From NCBI RefSeq assembly GCF_003990335.1, contig NZ_CP034683.1, forward strand, positions 758,501 through 822,500: a DNA stretch of 64,000 nucleotides, given 5' to 3'. Source of the stretch: Rheinheimera mangrovi (GTDB taxonomy: Bacteria > Pseudomonadota > Gammaproteobacteria > Enterobacterales > Alteromonadaceae). The position numbers were made by a program, and so were the translations under genes. The stretch's first letter is position 1. The number at the start of each line of letters is the position of its first letter. Positions 9,278 to 18,457 of the stretch are shown here, in pieces. The notes beneath the pieces were generated by a model. That model was not told the origin of the DNA. It saw only the letters and a list, made by a program, of their open reading frames with translations, and ran no database searches.

Positions 9278-11902
9278 ATGAAAACCTCAGAATTAATGGC
9301 GGCACAGGGGAATTGCTCCGGTCTGCCTTTTAAACTAAGTGTACTTGCGCTTTGTTGTTGCGCGTTCACCTCAACAGCAGTTTTGGCCGATGCCGCAGCA
9401 AATACAGCGGCAGAAAAAAGCATCGAACGTATTTCTGTCACAGCCAGCCCTATCCGCGACAGTCAGGAAGAATCCATTATGTTGCAGCGTGAAGCCACCA
9501 ATGTGGTGAACGTGATAGCAGCAGATGATATTGGCCGTTTTCCGGATCAAACGGCAGCCGCTGCTTTATCACGTTTACCAGCTGTGGCGGTGCAGCGGGA
9601 TCAGGGACAGGAACGTTATATTCAGGTGCGGGGTGCTCCGGCGCGCTGGACTGCAGTGTCTTTTGATGGCGTCAACGTGTTAGGGGCTGAAGAGCGGGTG
9701 TTCCGTTTTGACTCTGTGCCTGCCGCTGTGATGAGTGCCGTTGATGTGTCCAAAACTCTGACACCTGATATGCCATCCGAAGCTTTGGCTGGTCGGGTGG
9801 ACATTAAAACCTACTCGCCTTTATCCAAGCCAGGATTTCATACTGATATCGATTTAGGTCTGGGTCAGCTGGAATTAGGTGCTGGCGATCAGCAACGCTA
9901 CTCTGGCCGTTTATCCTGGTCTGATGGCGAAGTTGGGGTTATGGGCGCTTTGTCCGGTTTTAAGATGGAACAAGTCACAGATAATAACGAGCGTTCTTAT
10001 GATAGTAGTGGCACCCCCACTTTGTTTGATTTTCGTAGTTATCAGTTGGAGCGCGAAACCAACTCGGCCATCATTAAATTTGAATTTGCGCCGCAGCCAG
10101 AACATAAATTTGCGCTGACCAGTTTATACACCGAGTTTGTTGATCACGAGCTGCGTAACCAGTTTCAACTGGATTTAAGCAAAGGCCGTGGCACTAGAGG
10201 TGGACAAAGTGGCGAACTGACCGCAGTGCCTGTTACGGCCATGTTTCAGGATGGTCAGTATGAGAACTCTACTTTTGTAAATACCCTGACCGGTCAGCAC
10301 GAGTTGGCAGACTGGGAGCTAGCCTGGGATTTAAATTACACCGAAACAGAAAGTTTAACCGACTTACCGATTTTAAGACGTAGCCAGACAGACCCGCGCC
10401 AGTTCCATTCCTTAAGTTATGACTTATCTAACCCATTGATTCCTCAGGTGCAGTTGTACAGCACCATCGCGAACGCCGATGGCAGTTTGTCCCGCGGTGA
10501 AGCAACATCAGTGCTGAATCAGTCCGGCTTTGGTTTTGATGGCCTGATTAACTACAAAGGAGAGGCGGAAACACAAGCTTTTACCTTAAAAACGGATGCC
10601 GCATACAACTGGCAATCGGCAGGCGCTGACGCCCGCTTACAACTGGGGGCGCAGTACGACGATCGCAAAGCCACTTCGCCCGGTATGAGCAGCCCTTTTA
10701 TTATGCTGGGTCCTCTGGCAGGAGCCGCCGGTATTGAGTTCACTCCCGATGCTTTTAATACCGATAAGCAGTGGGACTCGGACCAAAACTATGGCTTTAC
10801 CGCCAACTACTTTGACAATGCCGCGGCTCGTGGCCAAATCGATACAGCAGTGGCGGCTCTGATCGGTGCAGGTTTAATTGACCCTGCCAGTTTCAGTGCT
10901 ATTGAAAATTGGTACGAAGTGACGGAAGAAATCACCAGTTTGTATGCGATGAATACCTGGACCTGGGATCAACATCAGATCCTGCTGGGTGTGCGGGCAG
11001 AGCGGGTCGATATTTTGAGCCAGGGCTATTTAAAACAAAGTGACGGCGCTACGCCATTGGATGTAGCTCAAACTAATACCGATTTATTCCCCAGCCTGCA
11101 TTGGAATGTGGATCTGACTGAAGATTTAAAGTTCCGTTTGTCTGGTGTGACAGGATCCAGCCGGCCTTATTTTAGTCAGCTGCGTTCAGGTGCTTCAGTT
11201 AATGACACAGATAACGCGGTATCAGGTGGTAACCCGAACCTAAAAGCCGAAACCGCTGTCGGGGTGGATTCTTCATTGGAATGGTATTTCGCTGATGCTG
11301 CTTTGGCTGCGGTGAATTTCTTCCAGCGCAAAGTGGACAATGTGTTGTTTGATTCGGTCACCGAAGTGGGCGACAACCGTTTTGATACGCCGGGTTTTGA
11401 CCGCTCTGGTTATGACTATAACACCACATTAAACGGTGATAACGGCAAGCTGACAGGGCTGGAATTCAGTTATATCCAACAATGGGATTTCCTGCCCGAA
11501 TCTATTCGTGGTTTTGGTCTGCAATTTAATATGGCCTTTTTGGATAGTGAATTTACCACACCGGACGGCCGCACTGTGGCTTTACCCGGCACCTCGGATC
11601 GTGTGATTAACTCCTCGTTATTTTATGAAAACCATGGCTGGTCTGTACGGTTGAACTGGCAATGGCGCGATCAATGGCTGGATGATATTTCGCCGGATTC
11701 CAGTGGCGATCTGTATTGGCAAGACAGCGAGCGGCTGGATTTGTCGGTACGTTACCAACTGAACGACACCTTTTCGGTGTATGCCGACCTGAACAATATG
11801 ACGGATGAACTGGGCGTACGATTCCAGGGCAGCGAAAACAAGCCAGTGGAAGTGGAAGGTTATGGCCGCCGTTTCCTGATGGGCGTACGGGCTAACTTTT
11901 AA
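9278..11902 (+). CDS. TonB-dependent outer-membrane receptor
   Basis: This is a TonB-dependent receptor of 874 residues, importing a substrate across the outer membrane using the TonB-ExbBD system. After a signal peptide, the plug domain shows DIGRFPDQTAAAALSRLPAV and the RYIQVRGAP motif, then DVSKTLTPDMPSEALAGRVDI. The large barrel ends in GRRFLMGVRANF with the terminal aromatic residue. This layout matches the TonB-Xanth-Caul subgroup, often used for sugars or peptides. ATG 9278 with GAAGGG is preferred over a TTG 18 bases earlier. A phosphatase-like gene follows after 19 bases and is surely co-transcribed. The ligand is unknown. Confidence 0.93.
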   Translation: MKTSELMAAQGNCSGLPFKLSVLALCCCAFTSTAVLADAAANTAAEKSIERISVTASPIRDSQEESIMLQREATNVVNVIAADDIGRFPDQTAAAALSRLPAVAVQRDQGQERYIQVRGAPARWTAVSFDGVNVLGAEERVFRFDSVPAAVMSAVDVSKTLTPDMPSEALAGRVDIKTYSPLSKPGFHTDIDLGLGQLELGAGDQQRYSGRLSWSDGEVGVMGALSGFKMEQVTDNNERSYDSSGTPTLFDFRSYQLERETNSAIIKFEFAPQPEHKFALTSLYTEFVDHELRNQFQLDLSKGRGTRGGQSGELTAVPVTAMFQDGQYENSTFVNTLTGQHELADWELAWDLNYTETESLTDLPILRRSQTDPRQFHSLSYDLSNPLIPQVQLYSTIANADGSLSRGEATSVLNQSGFGFDGLINYKGEAETQAFTLKTDAAYNWQSAGADARLQLGAQYDDRKATSPGMSSPFIMLGPLAGAAGIEFTPDAFNTDKQWDSDQNYGFTANYFDNAAARGQIDTAVAALIGAGLIDPASFSAIENWYEVTEEITSLYAMNTWTWDQHQILLGVRAERVDILSQGYLKQSDGATPLDVAQTNTDLFPSLHWNVDLTEDLKFRLSGVTGSSRPYFSQLRSGASVNDTDNAVSGGNPNLKAETAVGVDSSLEWYFADAALAAVNFFQRKVDNVLFDSVTEVGDNRFDTPGFDRSGYDYNTTLNGDNGKLTGLEFSYIQQWDFLPESIRGFGLQFNMAFLDSEFTTPDGRTVALPGTSDRVINSSLFYENHGWSVRLNWQWRDQWLDDISPDSSGDLYWQDSERLDLSVRYQLNDTFSVYADLNNMTDELGVRFQGSENKPVEVEGYGRRFLMGVRANF

Positions 11903-11921
11903 CAGATAAGGACAAATGACA

Positions 11922-13067
11922 ATGAAACATATACAAAAAACTGCTTTAGCTACTCTATTGGTGATGAGCCAATTATTTACTTGTGCTCTGCCCCTGTCGG
12001 CAGCGACCACCCCGTCAGTAGTGCAACAGTCTGCGCCTGCTGTTTACCTGGTGCGCCAGACTCAGGCGTTGTTACCTGATGCTTTGCTGGTGCACTGGAC
12101 TGCAGAGGCTGCTGTTGTGGATATTTTTGTAGCAGATAAAGCGGATACAAAAGTGATGAAAAAGATTGCGTCTGATGTAAAAGGAAATAGTTACCTGATC
12201 CAGCAGCCTACCCAAAGCCGGCCTTATGTCTATGTAAAACCAAAAGATCAACCTGGACATTGGGTGGCTGAGCGGATATTACCGCTGCAGGGTGGGGTGA
12301 ATTTCCGTGATTTGGGCGGTTATCCAAGCCAGAGTGGCGGTACAGTGGTGTGGGGCAAGTTGTTTCGCAGTGGCACCATGACAGATTTAACTTCTGCCGA
12401 TTATCAGTACCTGAGTGCTTTGAACATTCGTACTTTTTGTGATTTTCGTGCCCGTGAAGAGCTGGCTACTGAACCTACTCTATACAAAAACTTCGCACCT
12501 GAAGCACAAATGCTGATGCGTGATTATTCAATGCAGGAGATGATGGCAGGCAGCAATATGCATGCTTTTGGCAAAATCAATTCCAGAGAGCAAGCCATCG
12601 AAGTGTTTTCTGGTTTTTACCGGCAAGGGCCTGAACGTTTTGCTGAGCAGTTTAAACAAATGTTTGAACAGTTACTGGCAGGTAAAGCGCCGCTGGCGGT
12701 GAACTGTTCTGCAGGGAAAGACAGAACAGGCATGGCGTCGGCGTTGATTTTGTCGGCATTGAATGTACCTCGCCAACTGGTGGTGGACGACTATGCTATG
12801 TCGGAAAAGGTCTACAACTTTGGTTTGCGGGAAATGCAAAAACGCGCCAAAGCAGGGGATAAAAAAGACTCGCCACATAATCAGTTTATGCAGTCGATGA
12901 AACCAGAAGTGATCCAGGTAATGATGGGCACAGATCCGGCTTTGATCCGTGCCATGTTTGATCAACTGGAAAAAGATTACGGCTCAGTCGATGCCTATTT
13001 ACAGCAAAAACTGGGGCTGGATCAGAGCAAACTACAACAGTTACGCCAGATGTATCTGGAGGCATAA
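11922..13067 (+). CDS. Secreted tyrosine-protein phosphatase (Y_phosphatase3-like)
   Basis: This exported protein of 381 residues has the cysteine phosphatase loop NCSAGKDRTG (C-x5-R) and the family opening GGVNFRDLGGYPSQSGG. The general-acid region and helices after the loop resemble the MptpB/LipA-type phosphatases, which can act on phosphotyrosine, phosphoinositides or phytate-like substrates. The leader is followed by about 90 residues before the catalytic domain. ATG 11922 has AAGGA 9 bases upstream; the ATG at 11916 is too close to that site. Directly behind the TonB-dependent receptor, it may process a phosphorylated ligand in the periplasm (inference). Confidence 0.85.
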   Translation: MKHIQKTALATLLVMSQLFTCALPLSAATTPSVVQQSAPAVYLVRQTQALLPDALLVHWTAEAAVVDIFVADKADTKVMKKIASDVKGNSYLIQQPTQSRPYVYVKPKDQPGHWVAERILPLQGGVNFRDLGGYPSQSGGTVVWGKLFRSGTMTDLTSADYQYLSALNIRTFCDFRAREELATEPTLYKNFAPEAQMLMRDYSMQEMMAGSNMHAFGKINSREQAIEVFSGFYRQGPERFAEQFKQMFEQLLAGKAPLAVNCSAGKDRTGMASALILSALNVPRQLVVDDYAMSEKVYNFGLREMQKRAKAGDKKDSPHNQFMQSMKPEVIQVMMGTDPALIRAMFDQLEKDYGSVDAYLQQKLGLDQSKLQQLRQMYLEA

Positions 13068-13213
13068 CTCTTATAAAAACAGACTTTGGCAGAGAATTGC
13101 TAAAGTCTGTTCCACTGTTTTTTTCTTTTCAACTTCTGCTTTTTGCTGTTCTTTGTCTGCTATTTTTCGCTAGTCACAGATTGAAAATTCTTTATTTACA
13201 ATGTGTAGGGACC

Positions 13214-13339
13214 ACTCAACTTTGGAATTTGAGGTTTATATTTTTCAGAGACTTAGCTTCAAATGTACACTCGGCGTCGTTTAAAAATTCACTCAACTCT
13301 GTCATTGGAGCTGGTAAATCCGCTCAACTTTGTCATTAA
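13214..13339. repeat. Three direct copies of a CTCAACTyTG motif, relic of a transposon end?
   Basis: Copies of ACTCAACTTTGGAATT (from 13214), ACTCAACTCTGTCATT (from 13291) and GCTCAACTTTGTCATT (from 13322) lie in the same orientation, spaced 77 and 31 bases. The first is preceded by TGTGTAGGGACC. Several short, unevenly spaced copies near an edge resemble the multi-site transposase binding ends of Tn7-like transposons. No transposase of that kind is in the window. The gap 13068-13362 holds nothing else I can support. Confidence 0.4.
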
Positions 13340-13434
13340 GCTAACGATAATGAGAGGTCGTTGGGTAATCATCCCTTAAATTAACTGACGCTAAAAGTAG
13401 AATTTTCTCGTAATATAAACGCAGGAGATTCTGC

Positions 13435-13701
13435 ATGAAAACATCAAAATTTAGTGACAGCCAAATCCTGGCAATTTTAAAACAAGCGGAAGCTGGAGCT
13501 CCGGTTCCCGAACTCTGCCGTGAGCACGGTATGAGTTCGGCCACCTTTTACAAATGGCGCGCCAAATTTGGCGGCATGGATGCATCCATGATGGCCCGGC
13601 TTAAAGAGCTGGAGGCGGAAAATGCCCGGCTGAAAAAGATGTACGCCGAAGAACGGCTCAAAGCCGAAATCCTCAAAGAGGCCATCGAAAAAAAGTGGTA
13701 A
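13435..13701 (+). CDS. IS3-family transposase OrfA
   Basis: This is the 88-residue helix-turn-helix DNA-binding half of an IS407-type transposase. It contains [33 protein letters not shown] and a leucine-zipper-like tail ([20 protein letters not shown]). A GAGG-free but AGGAG-bearing leader precedes the ATG. Near the end, the heptamer A_AAA_AAG (13689-13695) lies just before the stop, the standard programmed -1 slip site that makes the OrfAB fusion. The frame is intact. Confidence 0.95.
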   Translation: MKTSKFSDSQILAILKQAEAGAPVPELCREHGMSSATFYKWRAKFGGMDASMMARLKELEAENARLKKMYAEERLKAEILKEAIEKKW

Positions 13702-14546
13702 AGCCGTCGCGCCGACGGGAATTGGCGCAAAAGGCGGTGCGCGAGAAATCCATTTCTGTCACATTGGCCTGTGCGGTGTTTAGCATCAGTGAAACCTGCT
13801 ACCGCTATCAGGCCCGTCTGAGGGATGAGAACGCGGAAATTGCGGACTGGCTGCTGCGCTTAACCTCCACTTACCGGAGTTGGGGCTTTGGCATGTGTTT
13901 CTATTACCTGCGTAATGTGAAACGCTTTGGCTGGAACCATAAACGTGTGCTGCGGATTTACCGCGAGCTGGAGCTGAGCTTAAGGATAAAACCCAAGAAA
14001 CGGCTCACCCGTGAAAAGCCTGAACCGCTGGCGGTGCCAGAGATGAAGAACCAATGCTGGTCGATGGATTTTATGCATGACCAGCTCGAGGATGGCCGCA
14101 GTTTCCGGCTGCTGAATATCATTGATGATTTTAACCGGGAAGGCTTAGCCATTGAGGTCGACTTCTCGCTACCGGCAGAACGGGTAGTCAGAGTGCTCAA
14201 TCAAGTCATTGAGTGGCGAGGCAAACCCAAGGAAATCCGTAGCGACAACGGCCCTGAATACATTGGTTCTGTCCTCAAAAACTGGGCAGAATCAAACGGA
14301 GTGGCCCTGAAGTATATTCAGCCAGGCAATCCGCAGCAAAATGCCTATGTGGAGCGATATAACCGTACAGTTCGCTACGACTGGCTAAACCAATATTTAT
14401 TCAGCAGTATTGCCGAAGTTCAGGACTATGCGACAGAATGGCTGTGGTTTTATAACAATGAACGGCCAAACAAAGCTTTGGGTGGCATACCACCGAAGTA
14501 CAAGGACAACTTAGTAACACAGGCTTCTACTTTAAGCGTCCATTAA
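13695..14546 (+). CDS. IS3-family transposase OrfB (DDE integrase core)
   Basis: The 283-residue catalytic half of the IS3 transposase carries an intact DDE triad: D in [11 protein letters not shown] in [10 protein letters not shown], and E in [12 protein letters not shown], with the late [12 protein letters not shown] motif. It is in the -1 frame relative to OrfA and overlaps it by 7 bases. After the slip at 13689-13695, reading continues as VVKPSRRRE. No inactivating mutation is visible, so the element may be mobile. Confidence 0.95.
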   Translation: MVKPSRRRELAQKAVREKSISVTLACAVFSISETCYRYQARLRDENAEIADWLLRLTSTYRSWGFGMCFYYLRNVKRFGWNHKRVLRIYRELELSLRIKPKKRLTREKPEPLAVPEMKNQCWSMDFMHDQLEDGRSFRLLNIIDDFNREGLAIEVDFSLPAERVVRVLNQVIEWRGKPKEIRSDNGPEYIGSVLKNWAESNGVALKYIQPGNPQQNAYVERYNRTVRYDWLNQYLFSSIAEVQDYATEWLWFYNNERPNKALGGIPPKYKDNLVTQASTLSVH

Positions 14547-14553
14547 AAATGGG

Positions 14554-14841
14554 ATGATTACCATAGTGCTGTCTGTACTGCTGAGCCTATGGCAGTTACA
14601 GCAGCGCATCTGGAGCCGCCGTCTGCTGCTGAGCAATCTTTTAGTCAATGCTGCATTTACAGTGTTTTTAGTGCTGCTGGCTTTTAATGGTCCTTTGTTA
14701 CAGGCCGGTCCAGCCGAGCTGAATAGCCTGTTTACAGTTGTACAGCTGGAAAAAGTCTTTACTAATGGCCTGTTGATCACCGCCTGTTTCCCTGGCTATG
14801 AAGTGGTCAGGGATCTGCTCAGGTTAAAGCGTCTGAACTAA
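14554..14841 (+). pseudogene. 3' remnant of a membrane-protein gene truncated by the IS
   Basis: An open frame of 95 codons starts with an ATG that lies in the right inverted repeat of the IS and runs into chromosomal sequence. It encodes two or three hydrophobic helices and a basic C-terminal tail (EVVRDLLRLKRLN). The lack of an own start and ribosome site, together with the position at the element boundary, suggests it is the C-terminal part of a larger protein whose 5' end is gone from this locus. I cannot name the family. Confidence 0.55.
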
Positions 14842-14923
14842 GTCTGGGGAAGCTGTTGAATTCATCACTCAACAGCCCCATAACCTTCGAAGGCAATCCG
14901 CCTTACCTTAATGAAGGTTTATC

Positions 14924-15322
14924 ATGGCTTTACATCTTCCTGCTATCGTCACCTTGCTCGCCCTTTTATTATTTATCTACAGCTTTCTGGCCGTTGGTAT
15001 GGCGCGGACGAAATATGGTGTGGCAGCCCCCGCTACGACTGGGCATGCGGGCTTTGAGGTCTTGTACAGAGTGCAGATGAATACGCTGGAGCAACTGGTG
15101 CTATTTTTACCTGCTCTTTGGTTATTCAGTGACTACGTCAGCCCACTCTGGGCCGGGCTTTTAGGTTTCGTCTGGTTAGCAGGGCGTGTGTTGTATTCTG
15201 CCAGTTATATCAAAGAGCCTAAAAGTCGGGGTCCTGGTTTTATCATTAGTTTTCTTGCCACCTTAGTGCTGATCCTTGGTACTTCTGTGGCTGTAGTGAT
15301 GCGCATAGTGGCTGGATTATAA
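14924..15322 (+). CDS. MAPEG-family membrane protein
   Basis: A 132-residue four-helix membrane protein of the MAPEG superfamily (microsomal glutathione S-transferase, FLAP and leukotriene C4 synthase relatives). The signature is YRVQMNTLEQLVLFLPALWLF, followed by WLAGRVLYSASY. GAAGG precedes the ATG. Bacterial members are thought to conjugate glutathione to reactive lipids, but the activity here is unproven. The ABC exporter gene begins 3 bases after its stop, so the two are likely co-transcribed. Confidence 0.9.
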   Translation: MALHLPAIVTLLALLLFIYSFLAVGMARTKYGVAAPATTGHAGFEVLYRVQMNTLEQLVLFLPALWLFSDYVSPLWAGLLGFVWLAGRVLYSASYIKEPKSRGPGFIISFLATLVLILGTSVAVVMRIVAGL

Positions 15323-15325
15323 GCG

Positions 15326-17128
15326 ATGAGTAGCACAGCTATGACCACCGAAGTAGAAAATGAAACTCAGGCTTCAGCCAAAAAAATTGGTCCGCTTTTT
15401 AGCTTAATTCCGTTTTTAACGCCTTATGCCAGCCGTTGGTTGCTGACTTTTATCGCTTTAACAGTAGCTGCTGTGGCCACTCTGACCTTGCCTGTGGCTT
15501 TTCGGTACTTGATTGATGCAGGGTTTTCTACCGATCAAGCTGGTCATATCGACAAATACTTTCTGGCGTTATTTGGCCTTTCTGTCGTCTTAGCTGTGGC
15601 CACTGCGTTGCGGTTTTATTATGTGTCCTGGCTGGGCGAGCGGGTCACTGCGGATTTACGCAGTGCTGTCTATGCCCACGTGGTGAAAATGAGTCCGCAG
15701 TTTTTTGAACTGACTAAAACCGGCGAAGTATTGTCGCGTTTAACCACTGATACCACCTTAATTCAGGCTGTGGTAGGCACCAGTTTGTCGATGGGCTTAC
15801 GCAATAGCTTCTTGTTGCTCGGCGGTTTGGTCATGTTATTTGTCACCAGCATTAAATTAGCAGCTTATATTCTGCTGACTTTAGTGCTGGTTATTTTGCC
15901 GATTTTCTTATTTGGCCGCAAAGTACGTAAGCTGTCACGCGACAGTCAGGACCGTATTGCCGATGCCAGCGCTGTCGCAGGTGAAGTGTTAAATGCTATT
16001 CCTACAGTGCAGTCGTACCGGCAGGAACAGCGTGAAACGCTGCGTTTTACTGACTCGGTTGAAAATGCCTTTACCACAGCGTTATCCCGTATTCGCGCCC
16101 GCTCTATGCTGACCTTAGTGGCGATAGTGCTGGTGTTTGGTGCTATTTCTTTTGTGCTTTGGTTAGGTGCTCAGGCGGTGCTGGCCAATGAAATGACAGG
16201 CGGCGAGTTGTCGCAGTTTATTTTATATGCGGTATTAACAGCTGGTGCTATTGGCGCTATTGCCGAAGTTTGGGGCGATTTACAACGTGCAGCTGGTGCG
16301 GCCGAACGTTTAATGCAGTTGTTAAATGTGCAGTCTCCTGTCATCGAAAGAGCAGATCCTCTGCCTTTTGTGTTGCCTGAACATAATCTGGCAGGCATTG
16401 GTATTGAGTTTAGCGGCGTGAATTTCAGCTACCCATCGCGGCCTGATACTTTGGCCTTGCAGGACTTTTCACTGCAGATTAAACCCGGTGAACATATAGC
16501 TTTAGTTGGCCCTTCAGGCGCTGGCAAAACCACCTTGTTCCAGCTGTTACTGCGCTTTTACGATCCACAACAAGGCCAGGTGAAATTTAACGGCATGGAT
16601 TTAAAAGATCTACGTTTAACAGATGCCCGCCAGCCTTTTGGCATAGTGCTGCAGGACACTGTGATATTTGCCGGTTCTGTGCTGGATAATATTCGTTATG
16701 CCCGCCCTGAAGCTTCAGAGCAAGAGGTGCAGGATGCAGCAAAAATGGCAGCAGCGCATGACTTTATTCTGGCTTTACCTGAAGGCTACAACACTTATTT
16801 AGGCGAGCGTGGTGTGCGTTTATCCGGTGGTCAGCGCCAGCGTATTTCCATTGCCAGAGCCATCTTAAGTAACCCTTCGGTGTTGTTATTGGATGAAGCC
16901 ACCAGTGCTTTAGACGCTGAAAGCGAACGGCAAGTGCAGCAAGCTTTAGATAACGCCGCACAAAACCGCACGACCTTAGTGATAGCGCACCGGCTGGCAA
17001 CAGTACTGGCCGCCGACCGTATTGTGGTGCTGGAAGCGGGGCGAATTGTCGCTCAGGGCACCCATACAGAGCTTTTGCAAAGCAGTGAGTTGTATGCCCG
17101 TTTGGCGGCGCTGCAGTTTAGCCATTAA
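15326..17128 (+). CDS. ABC exporter, fused transmembrane and ATPase domains (MsbA-related)
   Basis: A 600-residue half-transporter: six helices (about residues 35-310), then a nucleotide-binding domain. Visible motifs are Walker A GPSGAGKTT, the Q-loop FGIVLQDTVIF, the signature LSGGQRQRISIARA, Walker B VLLLDEATSALD and the H-loop IAHRLATV. It would work as a homodimer exporting a hydrophobic compound. It resembles the MsbA-related subgroup but need not carry lipid A. The start is uncertain between 15326 and 15341 because neither has a strong ribosome site. An ERIC-like repeat lies just beyond its stop. Confidence 0.92.
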   Translation: MSSTAMTTEVENETQASAKKIGPLFSLIPFLTPYASRWLLTFIALTVAAVATLTLPVAFRYLIDAGFSTDQAGHIDKYFLALFGLSVVLAVATALRFYYVSWLGERVTADLRSAVYAHVVKMSPQFFELTKTGEVLSRLTTDTTLIQAVVGTSLSMGLRNSFLLLGGLVMLFVTSIKLAAYILLTLVLVILPIFLFGRKVRKLSRDSQDRIADASAVAGEVLNAIPTVQSYRQEQRETLRFTDSVENAFTTALSRIRARSMLTLVAIVLVFGAISFVLWLGAQAVLANEMTGGELSQFILYAVLTAGAIGAIAEVWGDLQRAAGAAERLMQLLNVQSPVIERADPLPFVLPEHNLAGIGIEFSGVNFSYPSRPDTLALQDFSLQIKPGEHIALVGPSGAGKTTLFQLLLRFYDPQQGQVKFNGMDLKDLRLTDARQPFGIVLQDTVIFAGSVLDNIRYARPEASEQEVQDAAKMAAAHDFILALPEGYNTYLGERGVRLSGGQRQRISIARAILSNPSVLLLDEATSALDAESERQVQQALDNAAQNRTTLVIAHRLATVLAADRIVVLEAGRIVAQGTHTELLQSSELYARLAALQFSH

Positions 17129-17151
17129 AAGCTGTTATTCAGCGAACTGAA

Positions 17152-17276
17152 TACCCAAAGTAATTGGAGTTGCAGCGAGGCGACAAGAGCCTTTGACCTC
17201 AGGAGCATAGTTTACCTATGTGACTGGGGCTAAAGCGCGCAGTCAACAAAGCTGCAGCTCCAAGTACGAAGGGTAT
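17152..17276 (+). repeat. ERIC/IRU-like palindromic repeat, copy 1
   Basis: About 125 bases run from TACCCAAAGTAATTGGAGTT to AAGTACGAAGGGTA. The centre, CTCAGGAGCATAG..CTATGTGACTGGGG, matches the layout of the enterobacterial ERIC core. The ends are complementary (TACCC/GGGTA). The same element recurs at 33.6, 42.8, 50.0, 53.4 and 57.6 kb in this window. Confidence 0.85.
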
Positions 17277-18193
17277 TATAACCAGGGTTCTAGTTTGGTC
17301 ACATAATCTGCTGGCAAAAGATGGCCACTGTCGAAACGGAATAGCTTTTTATCGGCGTTTGGCAACGCATCAAACAGCTGTTGATTCTGTTTGATGCTGG
17401 CGTATTCATCGTCATCTGCAGTGAAAAGCCAGACCTGATTGTCTGCCAGACCTGCCATCACAGTAAGCGGCGCTACCAAGGCGGTAGTGCTGTTCATATG
17501 GGGCGGTACTATGGCAGCAACGCTGTGGATACGAGAGTCGACTCCAGCCAACAATAAGCTGATTTGTGCGCCCATGCTGTAACCCGCCAGTTTAATGTTG
17601 TTTTTATCAAGCATAGGTTGTTGTACCAACCAATCCAGCGACACTCTATGATCCCGCACAGTATCCACCAGCATGGTTTCGTACGGCTCACGCTCTCCCC
17701 ACCAATGTAAATTATCAATAATATCAACAATGCTTAAATTCGGATCTTTGCGTAAACCGTGATGACGGGCATCAATGGCGACTACTGCATAACCCTTCTC
17801 CAGCGCCATAGCTGTGATTTTGTCGGTTTGCTCAAAGGTAGCTCTGTCTTTATAACTGTCTTGCCACCAGCGGATTTGACTTCTGCCCATAGCATGAGCA
17901 CCAATCAGCACTGGCACAGGGCTTTGAATTGTTTTTGGATCTTGCGGGTAGCTGATACGACCATTGACAGTCATGCCATCAAAGCTTTGGTAGGTAAATT
18001 CGAAGCTTTGTGGGCTTAGTTCTTTGAGCGCCAGTTGCACCTGCTGTTTCATAGGGTAAGCATAACGTGCTGTCAGCTCTTCAGCACTTAAGCTATAAGG
18101 TTTTAAGCCAAATACGCCATACCAAAGCGCAGCTACTCCTGCGACCACAACACCCATAGTCAACATTGCCTTTTTTCCTTTTGTTTGTGCCAT
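17276..18193 (-). CDS. Alpha/beta hydrolase with N-terminal membrane anchor
   Basis: A 305-residue protein with one N-terminal hydrophobic segment (about residues 10-28) and an alpha/beta-hydrolase domain. The nucleophile elbow is GYSMGAQ, a likely acid residue lies in TADDDEYA and the catalytic His in DSGHLLP. The AHAMGRSQIRWW region supplies the oxyanion side. The substrate is not indicated. ATG 18193 has AGGAC upstream; a GTG three bases earlier is less likely. The stop codon falls on the border of the ERIC-like repeat, so the C-terminus may have been reset by that element. Confidence 0.85.
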   Translation of the reverse strand: MAQTKGKKAMLTMGVVVAGVAALWYGVFGLKPYSLSAEELTARYAYPMKQQVQLALKELSPQSFEFTYQSFDGMTVNGRISYPQDPKTIQSPVPVLIGAHAMGRSQIRWWQDSYKDRATFEQTDKITAMALEKGYAVVAIDARHHGLRKDPNLSIVDIIDNLHWWGEREPYETMLVDTVRDHRVSLDWLVQQPMLDKNNIKLAGYSMGAQISLLLAGVDSRIHSVAAIVPPHMNSTTALVAPLTVMAGLADNQVWLFTADDDEYASIKQNQQLFDALPNADKKLFRFDSGHLLPADYVTKLEPWL

Positions 18194-18457
18194 CACTTTG
18201 TCCTGTTTTTCTGTCAGGGAAACGGAGTTCCTGCATCTGTGGCACAGAGCTTAAAGCAGCAAATGTGAAAGCGACGTCAAATTGAATTTTAGCCAGTAGC
18301 TTATTTTTTTCATTTTAAAATTCCCAAAAACAGAATGAAAGTTGCGTTTTTCACTAATTTTCATTCTTTTTTAATTCTCTATTATATGACTCATGGACTG
18401 GTTACGCAGTCGTCCATTAACAAAACCAAAACTCAATTATCCAGAAGGAATTTTAAA

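Larger units (their letters stand above)
13363..14563 (+). mobile_element. IS3-family insertion sequence (IS407 type)
   Basis: The element is about 1.2 kb. Imperfect terminal inverted repeats can be read directly. The left end GGTAATCATCCC (from 13364) with downstream GACGCTAAAAGTAGAA matches the complement of the right end, GGTAATCATCCC with GACGCTTAAAGTAGAA, ending near 14562. Two overlapping transposase frames with a frameshift site fill it. I find no obvious 4-bp target duplication, so one flank may have been altered after insertion. The outermost tip bases are uncertain by one or two. Confidence 0.9.

Noticed and set aside
13097..13339. An 80-codon frame upstream of the IS
   Set aside because: It runs through the direct-repeat array, has no ribosome site and its sequence has no protein-like features after the first hydrophobic run.
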